From the NCBI GenBank assembly GCA_963966185.1, contig CAWZYM010000256.1, positions 1 to 64,000 on the forward strand: DNA of 64,000 nucleotides, in the 5' to 3' direction. A program made the position numbers and the translations under genes. The notes beneath the pieces were generated by a model. It was given only the letters and a program-made list of their open reading frames with translations, had not been told where the DNA came from and made no database searches. The stretch comes from Rhabditoides inermis. Lineage: Eukaryota; Nematoda; Chromadorea; Rhabditida; Rhabditidae. Below, one piece after another: positions 1-12,354 of this stretch (within the stretch, counting starts at the first letter, position 1; the number at the start of each line of letters is the position of its first letter).

Positions 1-3000
1 TGGGAGACGCGTCCAAGGTAGAGGTGAGCGGATCGGGCAAGGCCAAGGCCGTCACCCAGCAGAACAACGAGATTCTCGTCGACACCAGCAAGGCCGGTCA
101 GTCACCGGGTGGCTAGCATAGTAGTCCAATTTGAACTTGTTTATGTTGATGAGTTCTATTTGCTGTACGAGTTATTTACGATGATATCTATTTTGTTGCA
201 GGTTTTGGCGGTCTGTCCGTGTCTGTGCAGGGTCCGTCGAAGGCGGAGCTGTCGTGCAAGGAGGTGAAGCCGGGCCTCATCCAGGTCAACTACAAGCCCA
301 CCGAGCCCGGAATCTACGCCATCACCATCAAGTTTGCCGACCATCACGTCAAGGGTCAGTAGTACCTTTGAACGTTGGGGCAAAAACTACAAATACCACG
401 GGAGATGGTTGAAAAATACCTCTGCCAATAGGCATTCGCACACAACACACTAAAAAGTGTATTTTGTTTTACTACGAAGCAGCATTTTTTCTGGCACCGC
501 GTAATTTTAGCGGTTTATGCTGTTGCTTGCAGGATCTCCGCTGACTGTGGTATGCTCTGGCGCGTCGTCGGCGCGATTCGGCAGGAAGTGTCGAAGAAGG
601 CGGAGCAGCAGCACCAGGCCCTCCCCAATCAGGATGCCATCATGTTCCTCAAGATGCCCATGACCTCGGCCATGGACCTCGAGGTGCGAGAGAGAGAAAG
701 AGAGAAGACGAATCATGTATGTGTATGCTGTGTTGTAGGCTCGCATGATGGACCCGAAGGGAGTGTGTGCTGATGTGGAGATGCGCGACACTGGAGACAG
801 CATGTACCAGATCAAGTTCCACCCCACGATGGACGGAGTGCACAACCTGTCGGTGCTGCACAGGGGCGCCCATGTCTATGGTGAGTGAAGAGCGGGAGCA
901 TGACCCTAACCCTATGTGTTGCAGGCTCGCCGTTCCAGTTCACTGTCGGTCCGTTTGCCGAGGGCGGCGCGCACAAGGTGCGCGTCTCTGGCAACGGAGT
1001 GGTGCGCGGAGAGACGCAGAACCCGCAGACGTTCAACATCTACACCAGGGAGGCGGGCGGCGGCAACCTGGCCGTGTCGATCGAGGGACCCTCGAAGGCC
1101 GACATCAAGTTTGAGGACCACTCGGACGGCAACTGCCACGTGGCGTACAAAGTGGCCGAGCCGGGAGAGTACAACCTGTCGGTCAAGTTCAACGACGACC
1201 ACGTGCCCGACTCGCCGTTTAAGGTATGGAAATGAAAGAGAGATCCAGAGAGACTCCGCTCATGCTACACGCTTGCAGGTGTACATTGCTGCGGCGACGG
1301 GAGAGGTGCGCCGTCTGGAGCTGGCTCAGTTCCACGACACTGGCATTCCCGTCGGCAAGGCCTTCACTTTCTCCATCCTCACCCACAGGGCGCGCGGACA
1401 CCTCGAGGCCAAGGTAGGCCGGGGCAGTGTCGAAGGGTTTCACAAATGTGTGGATATTAGTAGTGCTGATTGAATTGTCGTTTGATTTGAACCACACTGT
1501 TGCAGGTGCACTGCCCGAGCAACGAGGTGGAGACACTGGACATTGTGCCGATCGAGGAGGGCGAGACGTACGCGACTCGCTTCATCCCCAAGGAGGCCGG
1601 CAACCACTACGTTCACATCACGCTGGACGGGGCTCCGATGCGCGAGTCTCCGTTCCGCCTGCGGGTGGGAGGCAAGGACGAGAGCGACCCGGCCGCCATC
1701 CACGCGGACGGAGACGGACTGAGGAAGGGAGAGACGGGACACAAGTGCGAGTTCGTCGTGCACACCACCAACGCCGGCGCCGGAGTGATGACCATCCAGG
1801 TGGACGGACCCAGCAAGGCCACCCTCGACGCATATGAGGTGAGCGAACAGGTCCCTCGGCTAAGGATTGTATGAAGACGTGGGACTCAAAATTTAAATTA
1901 TATTTATTCCTTTGATGATAGATGAATAAGATTGCTCTTTTTCGATGTATCATCGCATTGAGGCGGGTTCTCATTAGTCTGGCAGTTGCACCCGGTGGGA
2001 AGGAAGGGGCAAATTAGAAATGTGAATTGCGCCAGCGTCACTTTGCTTTGATTGTTGATTGCGAGTGGAGATTGCTATAATTGGATCTTTCACATCATTT
2101 GAATTCGAATGTCGAATATACTTTTTTTTGTTTTAGTCTGCACGAGGAAGCGGAAGCGTTTTTGAAATTGGGCGATATTCATACTGTACTGAATGTACAA
2201 GTGAAAGTTGTTTTGCAGCTCGACACTGGCTACAAGGCTCGCTTCACGCCGCTCGCGCCAGGAGATTACTACACTGCTATCAAGTACAATGGTACGGATG
2301 GATGATTACTGTATATTGAATAGGTTACGAGTCTCAGGTTTCAGAGCTACGGTGAATTGTAAATACAGCGAATGGATCGATACAATTTGCTAATAGTATT
2401 GTTTCAGGTGTGCACATTCCCGGCTCTCCTTTCAAGTGTGTTGTGAGTGGCAAGACTATGGGCGGCAACGGCTACAACGAGACGTCGCTGGTGAAGATCG
2501 ACGCGGTGGCGAAGACGAGCAAGGGAACGGTGGCCGTCGCCCCCACCTACACGGGAGACGCCAGCAAGGTAGAGTGGAGTGGATGGACTGGAAGGGGAAG
2601 TCGGGAAGTGAGGGGCTGCTCCCGTATTCACTGCCTCACAAGATTGAGAAGAGAGAGAAAGCTGGCAAAAAGTGTGTGTGTGAGAGTTGTTGTTGTTTTT
2701 GAATCAGGATGAGTGTCGTGCTTGTCACTTTTTGAGAATTGGAAATTGAAAACGGCACAATTTGTGTAGAACTAAGTAGCTGGGTTTGAGTACTTGCTGC
2801 CGGGAGTTTTCGTGGGATCGAAGTCACAGGATATGTTGCTACTTTGGATTATGAGAATGTGTGCTATGCTAGGTGGTACGTTTTTATAAGATGAGAAAAG
2901 ATTGTTTGGTGAGAGGTTTTGCTTGACTGGTGAGAACAATGAATGCAGTCAAGGACACGCTGTCCCTATAAGGCTCAACAATTGAGGCTAGCTTGGTTGT

Positions 3001-3990
3001 TGCTGTGAATCGGCCACTCGTAGTTTTATCGCAGCATGTGGTGGCGACCGAATGGTGGGAAGTGGGGAGGGAGAGAGACGAGGGTGAATTGTGTTGATTG
3101 GATATATATCCGCTTTCGGCGAGTGATGCTGCTGCAGCATTGCGGGGGTTAAGCCTCTCGCATTTAAACTGGTGTATGAACCCTGAAACAAACTGCTTAC
3201 CTCTTATGTGGAGAAGGCCTTGATATCCTCGTGATGGCCTCTCTCTCTCTCTCTCTCTCTCTCTCGGGGTCGTCTCGGGGGAGTTTTTATCGCATCTCGG
3301 TCTCGTCACCGTTGTATGTGTGTGCACGGCTCTCGGTTCGTGTGTTTATGATACCAAATGGGAGTGGGGATATGAAAAAAGAGTAGGAGAAGGAAGGGGA
3401 TTTGCTGCTTTGGCGAAAACAATGCGAGAGTACGCAGGATAGAGGTGGCTTGTGGAGGTGTTTTTGTTGATTGTTGGAGAGAAGATGAGAAACAGGAGAT
3501 AAAGGTGAATGGAGAAAATGTGTGTGAAGTGCAAGGAGTGTAATGCAAAGACCCAGTGACGTACACTGTCTGTCGTTTTGAAACGTGCCAAAGTACAAAG
3601 TACATAAAATTCGAAGATCTGCAAGTTGTTTTTCAAAATGTGAAGTTCCATTGGCAAAGTGTGCTTTCAGGTTACTGCCAAGGGCGCTGGACTGAACAAG
3701 TTCTTCCCTGGCAGGCCGGCAATGTTCACGATTGACACGGGACTGGCCGGGGCGAACCTGCTCATGGTGGGAGTGGTCACCACCAAGGGACCGTGCGAGG
3801 AGGTAAGTGTGTGTGTGTGTGAGAGAGAGAGAGAAGGTGACCCGTTTTTTTTTTGCAGGTGCTGGTGAAGCACCAGGGCAACGGCCACTACGTGGTCAAC
3901 TACCGCATCCCCGACCGCGTCAAGGGCTTCATCTTCATCCGCTACGGAGACGAGCAGATCCCCGGCTCTCCGTTCGCCATTGCCCCCTAG
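1..3990 (+). CDS. FLN: Filamin, C-terminal part (5' end outside window)
   Basis: Actin cross-linking scaffold protein; filamins dimerise through their last Ig-like repeat and bind membrane partners through preceding ones. Exons by frame and phase: <1-96, 202-354, 533-~547, ~583-683, 739-880, 925-1223, 1279-1413, 1506-1838, 2219-2291, 2408-2568, 3671-3802, 3859-3990. The joined product shows about six filamin repeats, each closing with a G/D-SPF-x-V type motif ([43 protein letters not shown]) and carrying GPSKAE/GPSKAD/GPSKAT signatures. The last repeat ends at [12 protein letters not shown], the usual filamin C-terminus, so it should be the dimerisation repeat; a longer linker before it (about 2460-2568) resembles hinge 2. 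One intron (about 548-582) would be only about 35 nt. The actin-binding CH domains are not in the window. I see filamin repeats directly; dimerisation is known for the family. Confidence 0.95.
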
Positions 3991-4177
3991 ACACGAGCCA
4001 GCTCACACAGCTTTACTTTCCCTCTCTCTCTCTACCCTATTGCCATTTGGTTGTCTGTTTGACTGCAGTTATTGTCACCCCGTGCAATTGCCCCACCCTG
4101 TCTACGCCTTGAAGAGTGCATGTATAGAGATGTTTATTTAAATGTGTTTAACGGATGTCTATGAGTATATGTGTGTT

Positions 4178-4183
4178 AATAAA
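4178..4183 (+). terminator. Polyadenylation signal of filamin
   Basis: AATAAA lies 188 bp after the filamin stop codon, in AT-rich 3' UTR sequence. Confidence 0.8.
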
Positions 4184-5815
4184 CGATTTCGCTTGTGATT
4201 TGAAGTTCTTTTCCGTGGAAATTGTTGGGTTGGTCAACTTTGTATGCACTTTTATAAATAATTGAGTGTTAGATGATGTACAATTAGTGTAACCCTTTCC
4301 TTTTGTCATCGCTAAATACTGGATACTGTCTGGGAGTTACTCATTGGTATGATACTATAGATGCTCTATTGTTTTCTGGTTTTGCCACATTGGCAATGCA
4401 TTGTTTTCAGCAGAATGTCACCCTTCAGAATGTCCAGTGTTTGCAACAATGAAAGGCTCCTCTTTTTCGCAGATTATTGAGTGCTCTGCATGTTCCACTT
4501 GCTTTTTTTCCACTATTTCGGCAGTTGTCAGCCTCACACGCAGAGAACTCGTGTGAAATTGGATTTCGATGTGAAGAAGAGAAGAGAAAGAAAAGGATGC
4601 TGGAAGAGTGTGACCAAAGGTGTTCGCGCAAAATGGGCTATGATGATCGTTTCTCCGAGTGTGCGCTATATAGTAGTTCGGACAACAAAAGCAAGTGGGT
4701 GTTGTGCGTTGTTGGATATGAGTAGTTGGGAGGTTCGAAGCGCTCGAGTATGCCCCGCCCACTGCTCTGGCGTCTTTCTTGCAGGAGAGGAGAGGAGGAG
4801 GAGGGAGACAGCTCGGACGTGTCTCCTCTCTCCCTCTTTCTACCCTTTCGACTCTCATTCAGTGATTTGATTGCTCTACGACTCTGACAAGTTCGCTCTG
4901 CCAGCTGATTGGGTCTATTATGTGCAGAGCACGTGCCTATCGGATTAGTCTGTCTCGCTCCTCCGGCGGTTTGGTTGTCACCGAATTCTCCTTATTTGTG
5001 AATTTGTGTAGTATCTATATGTGAGTGTCCACTCTTAAAGTGACATGTCTACTCTGAATACATTTTAAGATGTTGCAGTACTTCGGTTTTCAGATACCTT
5101 GTATTTGGGAATCTTTTTTGGAAGATCCGCAGCATATTTTGGCTAATTCTATCCATGTCTTATCTGGATCTTTGGATGTCATTTGTTTTTTTCGCGTAGT
5201 GTTTTCCAAAACTATATGGGTTCTTTTCATATTGAACCGAAAACTTTCCGCGCATGCGTTCTCTGCGTGCACATTATATTGGTTTCCACTTTTAGCGCGG
5301 GGAAATGGGTGTAATTATGGTGGTGGTTGGATTCCAGGCAGACACATAACATTAGACGTCTAATTCTAATTCCATGACGATAGCCCTAGCGAATGAAACG
5401 TCGGAAAAAAAGGTCGGTGGGATCGCACCGGAAACGCCCGTGGCAACAAAGACGCAATCTATCACACTGCGATGCTCTCTCATCCCTCGGACTCGGTGAG
5501 AGGGGCCAGATGCGTCACTCTCTTCATGCCACACACTCTCGCCACTCTCTCACCTTCCACTGCTGTTCAAGCGTCAGAAAACGAGGCGAGATTATCATAG
5601 CCCTAAAGACTAGCTTGAATGGTGGCCATTTCCGCCGTTCATGAATCGGTATGTTTTGTCGCGTCTTACTCGTTTCTTTAGCTAGCTAGATACATCCGAG
5701 CGCGTTCGCCGTTTCAGAAATATTAATTCTTGGTAACGCGGATGTTATTCTCTCTCGTTGTTCACTATGTGATGATGATTCGATCACTCGAGCTGTCTAT
5801 TTTTTGTTTCAGATT
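4184..5815. other. Intergenic region before globin gene
   Basis: No exon with supporting splice sites seen. It should hold the globin promoter and 5' leader; the globin ATG at 5816 follows a TTTCAG acceptor at 5807-5812, so the true transcription start is upstream in this stretch or the mRNA is trans-spliced. Confidence 0.5.
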
Positions 5816-8800
5816 ATGGGCGCCGAAGGAAGTAAGTCTTGTTCAAAGAAGTCGACGTGTGAAAGGGCGCCGCGGCCATCGCGAAACCGACTCACTGCTG
5901 ACACCCCCATTCAGAAGAGAAGTGAGTGGACGGGAGAGAGAGAGAGAGGGGAGAGAGAGAGAGAAGTAGGGAGGGAGGGAGGAAGAGAGTGGGAGTCCGA
6001 TTCCCACACGTCTCCGCTCGACTGCGCACGATGTTCTCGGAATGAGAAAAGTGTGTGCGTAAATCGGGAAACATGTTTTCCTGCATTCGCTTTGTACCTT
6101 GTAATAAGACAAGAGCGCAAAAATTGATTAGACAAAGTGTGCGTCTATGGGGCTCGGTCAATATTTTTGGTGTCGGGCCAAAATGTCCACTAGAATGAAG
6201 GACGCACGTGTACACTCGATTATGCCGCTTCCGCTTCTCTCTCTCTCTTCTCTACTCTCTTCTCTCTCTTTCTCCCTCAGTGCTTCTTACCTCCCGCAAT
6301 TATGTAAACGAAAAAAATGTCGAGAGATAATGTAAATCATGGAGGTCGATTAGCGTCGACAGTTTGCAGGATATTCTTTTCGGCAAAGTTGTGATTGGAA
6401 AGAGTTCTGTACAATATATATTGTCAGGGTGCAGTGTTACCAGCTCATTCGAGTTATATGATATGAGACTAGCAATCAACTGTCCAGGCACAGCGTCGGA
6501 TCGGCCGCGGAATTCGATCGTGTCAGAAGGGAGCGACTCGGGCGAGCAGCCCCAGCAACGCTCGCGGTCACTCTGCCCGGCCGAGTACTCGTGAGTTACC
6601 ATCGCACTTCCCTCACTTTCTATCAGACACGTTTAGCGAATTAGAATCATTGAAATACGATGTTGTCTGCGAAAGCATCTGAAAGTGTACGCCACTTTAC
6701 TGATGAGTGAATTATGTGCGTGCTGAGTGAATGATGAGTTTTTTATTGATTGTGTGAGTCTCGTTTTCACAACTGACACACTTGTCACAAAGGAGGGAAG
6801 ATATATGAACAGCTGACATCACTGCTCGCGCTATGAGTTCTCGACTTACGCATCAGGAATCTACGAGAGACAGACGATGAGACTGTCGTGTCTAAACAAC
6901 TCGTGAGCGAAGATACGTCAACGTATACACGTGTGTATATCGAGGACATAGAGAGAGGGGAGGGGGAGACGACGAATCTACTGCACTCGCTCAATACGGA
7001 ACGTGTCGTGTTTGGGTGCACGTCGTGATTGGAATTAGTTTCTAGAGTGGATTCACATTACGCTCGTCATGTTTCGAAACGAGTACATGCATGTATCTCG
7101 GAATGTCTAGGCTTCTGTGTTCTGTTTGGCAGCATCGTAAACACGGTAGCAACGAATATGTAATATGTGAACGGCCATTTTTCATTTGTATTTTGTGAAC
7201 GTATGTCGTGGGAATCATTGCAATTTGCAAACTTGTTCTGTACGGAAAGCAGAGATCATTGCACAGGCAGCCAGCAAACTGTGCTGGATTGAGGTAGTAA
7301 CGTGGACGCCTGTCCGAACTCGATGGTTGTGAACTGCTTGTCAGAAACTTTCATGTCAGACAGACGAAATTCCAGCATATGAACGGTTTAGTCATTACGC
7401 CTCGTATTCTTCAGAGGCGATGAGCGTCGAGGGTCGTCGGGCACGGATTCTCGCGGCGGCAAGAAACCCCACTTTCTCTCCCGAAACGAGCAACTGCTAT
7501 GCACAAGCAGCTGGAAGAGAGCGAAAAAGGTGAGACTTTCACGTGAGCGTTTCTTTCACGGCTCTCTAGTTTTCTTCACTCCCGAGTGGTCTCGAGCAGC
7601 TTGTTTGTTGACGGAACCGTTCCGGATTTGCTCCAAGTTTCCTCTCAATCGAGCTTGTTACCACTTCTATCGAATCTTTCTATTTCTCTCTTTTCTCTCT
7701 CTCTCTCTCCTTCTCGATAGCAATCAGGGAATCAGGCGGCTCTTCTGTGCGACTAGAAGCACTCCAACGTGGAACCGCGTGGAGAGGGATATCTGTAACA
7801 CAGAGAGTGGTGGTGTGAGAAAGGGATCCTTGAATGGCGGCTCTTGAGAGTCTTGAGTGAGATAAGTGGGCAGCAGGCAGTGAGTGAGTAACGAGGTGGA
7901 CTGATGGTCTGCCGCGATAACGAGACCAGAGTGCGGCGGACATGAATATGCACATATGCGAACACATGGAATAGTGCAAGAACCGAGGTCTTCCATCATT
8001 TCTCTGATCTATGTAACTTTTCTCACACCATACATTAATTTTTCTCTACTCGTTTCCGACACTTGTTAGTACTGCTATGTTGCAGACGGGTCCGGACGCG
8101 GTGGGGAACCGCATCTTCCTGAAGGTACTCATGGCCAGCAACGACATCAAAGAGATCTTCGGACTCGAGAAAATCCCCGACGGCAGACTGAAATACGATC
8201 CGCACTTCAGGTGAGCTGGGGGTGAGAAGGGGGGGGAGACTAGCGGACATGTGAGCGGCTTCTTCGATTTCGCCCTTTCCTCACACGCGTGAGACAGCGT
8301 GTGACGAATTTAGGATTCAGAGATTATACCAAAGCTTCCATCGCGTTCCGTCTGTATGAATCCTTCTCGAAACACGTACATAAGAAGGGTGCACTTATTG
8401 GGAAATTGGATCTGTGTGAATATGGGCATATGTGATAAATTGAGAGATTGCGCAGACATGTATGTGAGAATGCGTGAATCGAATAGATATCGGGTGTCTG
8501 CAGGAGACAGAAAAGAAAAAAATAGAAGACACACGCTATAACAAAACTGCATTATAACTTGAAAAAGAACTTCAGAAAATATATAGCTCTCACTTGACCC
8601 GGTCAAACTATTTAGAATTCATGTTCTTTATCATGAAGTTTTTTTTAGAAATCATGCTCAAGTCTACACACGCACTTTTGACTACGTGATCAAGAATCTT
8701 GATTACCCGGAAAAATTGGAAGAGCATTTCAAGGTGAGCATGTTGTATGTTGGAACGCATTCATTTACGTGGAAATTATTCAATCTCGTAATGTTGATGC

Positions 8801-9386
8801 ACTCTGAGAGAAATACTAACTGCAAATTTTCATTATGTTAGCCTCGTATCGTGTGTGTGAGAGTGGGAGCGGAAGAGAATTCTGCAGTGAGTGTTTTCCA
8901 CCGCTCTCTCAAATTGCAATATCGAAAGAACTCGAGTAGTCCTCCATCCTAGGGATATTTCGTTTTATTCAGTACAATTTGAAGCCTGTGCTTTGATGGA
9001 AAATGAAGTTTGATTCGATCTATGGTAATTGAACTTTGTCAGGCTCTCGGCGTAAAACACGTTGCGTTCCAAAAACGCGGCTTCTTCCCCGAGTATTGGG
9101 AGACGTTCGCAGAAATTATGACCGAGGTGAGCCTGTTTGAAAAAAAAACACTTTTGAGTTTTTCTTAGAAACTGTGTGAAAACGGTTATGTGTTCATTTT
9201 CAATAATGTAAGTCTTCAGGTGATTGCATGTGAGTGGCAGACGCAGAGACACCATCAAACGACAGCCGCGTGGAGAACTCTCGTGAGTCAGCTGATATAC
9301 CTCCTCCCTCTCTCCTCTCCTCTCCTCTCCCCTCCTCTCTCTCTTTCCTCTCCCCCCTCTCTCTCCCCCCTCTCTCTCCTTCTATT

Positions 9387-9435
<49 letters not shown>

Positions 9436-9832
9436 TTCCACTCTCGCTTTCGAGTGTTTATGCCGCGCTCGTCGCATGATCCCTTGTCACTCCATGCATA
9501 ATTGTCGTGACTCAGCTAACAATTATTTTCAATGCAGAAAAGACTGGGATATGATAACTTCGTTATAATATAGACTCTCCCTCCCTCCCTCCCTCCCTCC
9601 CTCCCTCCCTCCCTCCCTCCCTCCCTCCCCACTGTTTTCTCTTGCAAGTCTGCCTGAAAAAAAAAACATTTATTGAAAAATAAGTAGGAACAATTGACTT
9701 TTCTTTCAGGTGTGTTCAATAATCGCGTTCATGCGAGTTGGTTTCGATGCGGAAAACTCTCGTATTCGACTGGGCGCGGGTGCAATGGTACGGAAGAGGA
9801 GCAGTAGTCAGGGACTGGGCAGACGGTACTAG
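5816..9832 (+). CDS. Globin-domain protein, acylated N-terminus type
   Basis: Eight phase-consistent exons: 5816-5921, 6488-6590, 7415-7529, 8086-8210, 8649-8733, 9043-9126, 9220-9282, 9710-9832, giving 267 aa. The first about 100 residues are a Ser/Arg-rich extension starting MGAEGSKSCSKKS: Gly2 with Ser6 fits N-myristoylation and Cys9 could be palmitoylated, as known for membrane-attached globins. The globin fold follows: A helix with a Trp (SSWKRAKK), B/C region (GNRIFLKVL), CD1 Phe in IKEIFGL, distal E7 His in RNHAQVYTR, proximal F8 His in LGVKHVAFQKRGF, and FFPEYW before helix H. Both haem-contact His are present, so haem binding is likely. A basic Ser/Arg tail ends the protein. In nematodes such globins are mostly neuronal sensors or redox proteins rather than oxygen carriers; that role is inference. 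The globin call is from motifs; the intron between 6591 and 7414 is the least certain join. Confidence 0.9.
9301..9630. repeat. Pyrimidine tract and (CCCT)n microsatellite in globin intron
   Basis: Within the last globin intron: a CT-rich tract at about 9301-9440 and a pure tetranucleotide (CCCT)n run at about 9576-9630. They are low-complexity sequence and create false reading frames on both strands. Confidence 0.9.
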
Positions 9833-10629
9833 CGAGACCTCCCATGTCAATCGCCCACCTCTCCCGCACTCTTCCCCTCTCTCTTCCCCTCTCTTCCCCT
9901 TTCTGTCCCGCGCAATAGCGCATGTTTTGGTTTTGTGCCAGCCACCGTTTGCCTCTCACTAGACTACTGTTTTGGAATTGATGAAGCCCCGCCATATCGT
10001 TGTGTATGTGAATCGTGTTGATTGTATTTGTGAATTGTACCGATTGCGTTTTGTAAACGCGTACAAATATAAGGGTCATGCACCATCTTGTTTGCCATAC
10101 TAAAGAAATGGTGTGGAAAGGGAGAATTGAGTGGAAAAGAGTAGCTGTCAAGGGCCAGCTGCCAGCACCCGCGGCGACTGCCCGTCGACCACGCCACGTT
10201 CGGTCAGAGGGAGAGTGGGAGTAGAGTCGACTCTGGCCGTGGTTGACTCTTCTGACGAGTGTGGTGGGTGAGAAGGAGATCGTCTACGACCGTCGTCGTC
10301 AGCGAGTGGCTAGTCGCCCCCTGGATGCCATCCCGTCAGTTCGTCACCCATCCTACAGCACGGCTCGGTCGGCTGTCCCTGTCTGGCGTACTACAGTGTT
10401 TATTAAAAACCATATAATATTACAGTTACAGCATAAACTCTTCACAATTTCCTATACATATACAAAACTCTTAAACAAAGTTCAAGTGCAATTATTGGTC
10501 TTCGAAACTCGAGCTGACTGTGAGCAAACATGGTGTTCTCACTTTTCTTTTCGCCCGGCTTTCGTTTTGGCCGCTCGAAAACCAACTCAGTAACGGATGG
10601 CAAACTCTCACTGGCAAACAGTGGGAGAG
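9833..10629. other. Intergenic, globin 3' flank to Tyr/Gly gene promoter
   Basis: No coding exon seen. No clear AATAAA close to the globin stop; the region near 10380-10480 is AT-rich and probably 3' flank. Confidence 0.5.
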
Positions 10630-10636
10630 TATATAA
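10630..10636 (+). promoter_or_regulatory. TATA box of Tyr/Gly-rich secreted protein
   Basis: TATATAA sits 62 bp before the ATG at 10692. A start of transcription near 10660 would give a short leader. Confidence 0.75.
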
Positions 10637-10691
10637 CGGAGGGTAGTAGGAGGAACTTCACTCAACCCTAGTTGATCAACACCAGCTCGTC

Positions 10692-11066
10692 ATGTCTGCC
10701 AAGATGTGAGTCCTCCCCCCTCTCTCCCTCCCTCCCTGTCTCTCCCTCCTTCCCTACCTCCTTCCCTTTCTCTCTCACCTCCCCTCTTTCAGTGCTCTCC
10801 TTGCCGCTCTAGTGTGCGTCCTTGCCTTCTCTGTCGATGCGCAGTACTATGGCTATGGCTATGCTGGCTACCCTTCGTATGGCTACGGCCTGGCTGGATA
10901 CTCTGCATACGCCGGCTATGCGTCTCCGTACTACGGAGGAGCGTACGGCTACGCGGCGGCTCCGGCGTACGGATTCTACGGCTGGGGCAGCAACAAGGGA
11001 GGCAAGGGAGAGGAGGCCAGGCCTATGCCGGCTGCTGCCGCTCCCTCTCTCACCAACAACCAGTGA
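10692..11066 (+). CDS. Short secreted Tyr/Gly/Ala-rich protein
   Basis: Two exons, 10692-10705 and 10793-11066, joined in phase 2 across an 87-nt pyrimidine-rich intron; 95 aa. Residues 1-21 form a clear signal peptide (hydrophobic ALLAALVCVLAFSVDA, cleavage before QYYGY). The mature part is built of GYGYAGY / YAGYAS / YYGGAY units up to about residue 70, then a GSNKGGKGEEARPM segment and an Ala-rich tail. This composition is like nematode YGYG-type neuropeptide-like or antimicrobial peptides and cuticle/surface glycine-tyrosine proteins. No dibasic sites separate the Tyr/Gly units, so processing into small peptides is not supported; a structural or surface role is equally possible. A TATA box and an AATAAA flank it closely, so it is a compact, probably strongly expressed gene. 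Confidence 0.9.
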
Positions 11067-11121
11067 GCAATGGAGACATGTACAGTACACACTGATCAAC
11101 ACGGGACACCACAATCTTTCC

Positions 11122-11127
11122 AATAAA
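11122..11127 (+). terminator. Polyadenylation signal of Tyr/Gly-rich gene
   Basis: AATAAA begins 56 bp after the stop codon. Confidence 0.85.
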
Positions 11128-11732
11128 CGACTTGAATATATATTCATCGTGTTTGATCTTCACTGCATTTGTAGAGCATTATATTATCCACAATCAAAAA
11201 TTTGTGAACTTATTTTCTACTTACAGATTCTACAGATATCATGAGATTATGTTTATGACTTCATTACATTGATTGCTACCGCGTTCCCTGATTGAGATTG
11301 ATTCCCTTATGACATCAAAATGTAAGTTTCAATTACATTTTACGCAGGGTTTGAGGGTAGAATCTACACTTTCTTATAATCTTGATCACACAGTAGTGAA
11401 TGCTCCTCTCCCGTCTCTGCGACGAGATAGCCATCTACTGAATACTTATTTCCCATCACTGCAGTGAGATATCCTTGAATTGAACGCTACAGAACATCGT
11501 TTCATCTGTTGGTACGAAGGAAGGAGTGCGCGGTGCTGGCTGGGTGGTGGTGGCAGTGCCCGAATGCGAGCGCATCATCGACCAGCCGACACTCACTGCG
11601 ATTTGCGTCAAAAGCTCTTCAATCCTTTGATATCGCATGAGCGAGAGTGCGTGATAAATAAACTTGAACGCAGTATCCTGTCGGAAGTGATCAACATGGA
11701 GTTCATTCAATTCTCAAATCAATCATTCTGTG
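11128..11732. other. Intergenic, nothing recognised
   Basis: AT-rich sequence without splice-supported coding frames; it ends at the TTAA that flanks the inverted-repeat element beginning at 11737. Confidence 0.5.
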
Positions 11733-11736
11733 TTAA

Positions 11737-12199
11737 AGGAATGCACCACTCTGATTTCGTATGTAAACTACGACTACCATGTAAAAGAACATGAGAATAC
11801 AATCACTTTTCATCAATAAACTATATGCTGAAAATGAAGATAAGGTGAAAACGCACCGCGAATTTCGTAATGAGAAATACCGGAATGTGCCGTAGAACAT
11901 TCCGTTCGCACAAAACAGACGATTTAATGGATTATTGCATATGTTATTGTGTGTATATGCACATATTATTATCATTGATAGTCATATGAGCATACAAATT
12001 TCTGGTTTTAGAAGTGTGCGTAGTGCATCTACGGCATATTTCGGTATTTCTAACTACGGAATTCACAACTTCGCGATGCGTTTTCAACACCTTTTCTTCA
12101 TTTTCAGCATATAGTTTATTGATAAAAAGTGATTGTATTTTCATGTTCTTTTACGTGGTAGTCGTAGTTTACACACGAAATTCAGAGTGGTACATTCCT
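11737..12199. mobile_element. Fold-back MITE with TTAA target duplication
   Basis: A 463-bp near-palindrome. The left arm (11737 to about 11905) and right arm (about 12030-12199) are reverse complements with few mismatches, sharing for example the rare string around ACTACGACTACCA and the AAACTATATGCTGAAAATGAAG block. Termini are AGGAATG...CATTCCT. TTAA flanks both ends (11733-11736 and 12200-12203). A TTAA duplication is the hallmark of piggyBac-type transposition, so this is probably a non-autonomous piggyBac-like MITE. No transposase frame is present. Confidence 0.85.
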
Positions 12200-12354
12200 T
12201 TAATCCGAACTAGTTCTGTGCAGTCGTGTGACTTTGTAAAGTTGTGTAACTACATATGTAGCGTGAAAATTTGTATAACTATGATGCGTAGATATTATGG
12301 TGTACTGTATTCAAATGATTAGCACACACAACACACAAGAAAACATCAAATTAA

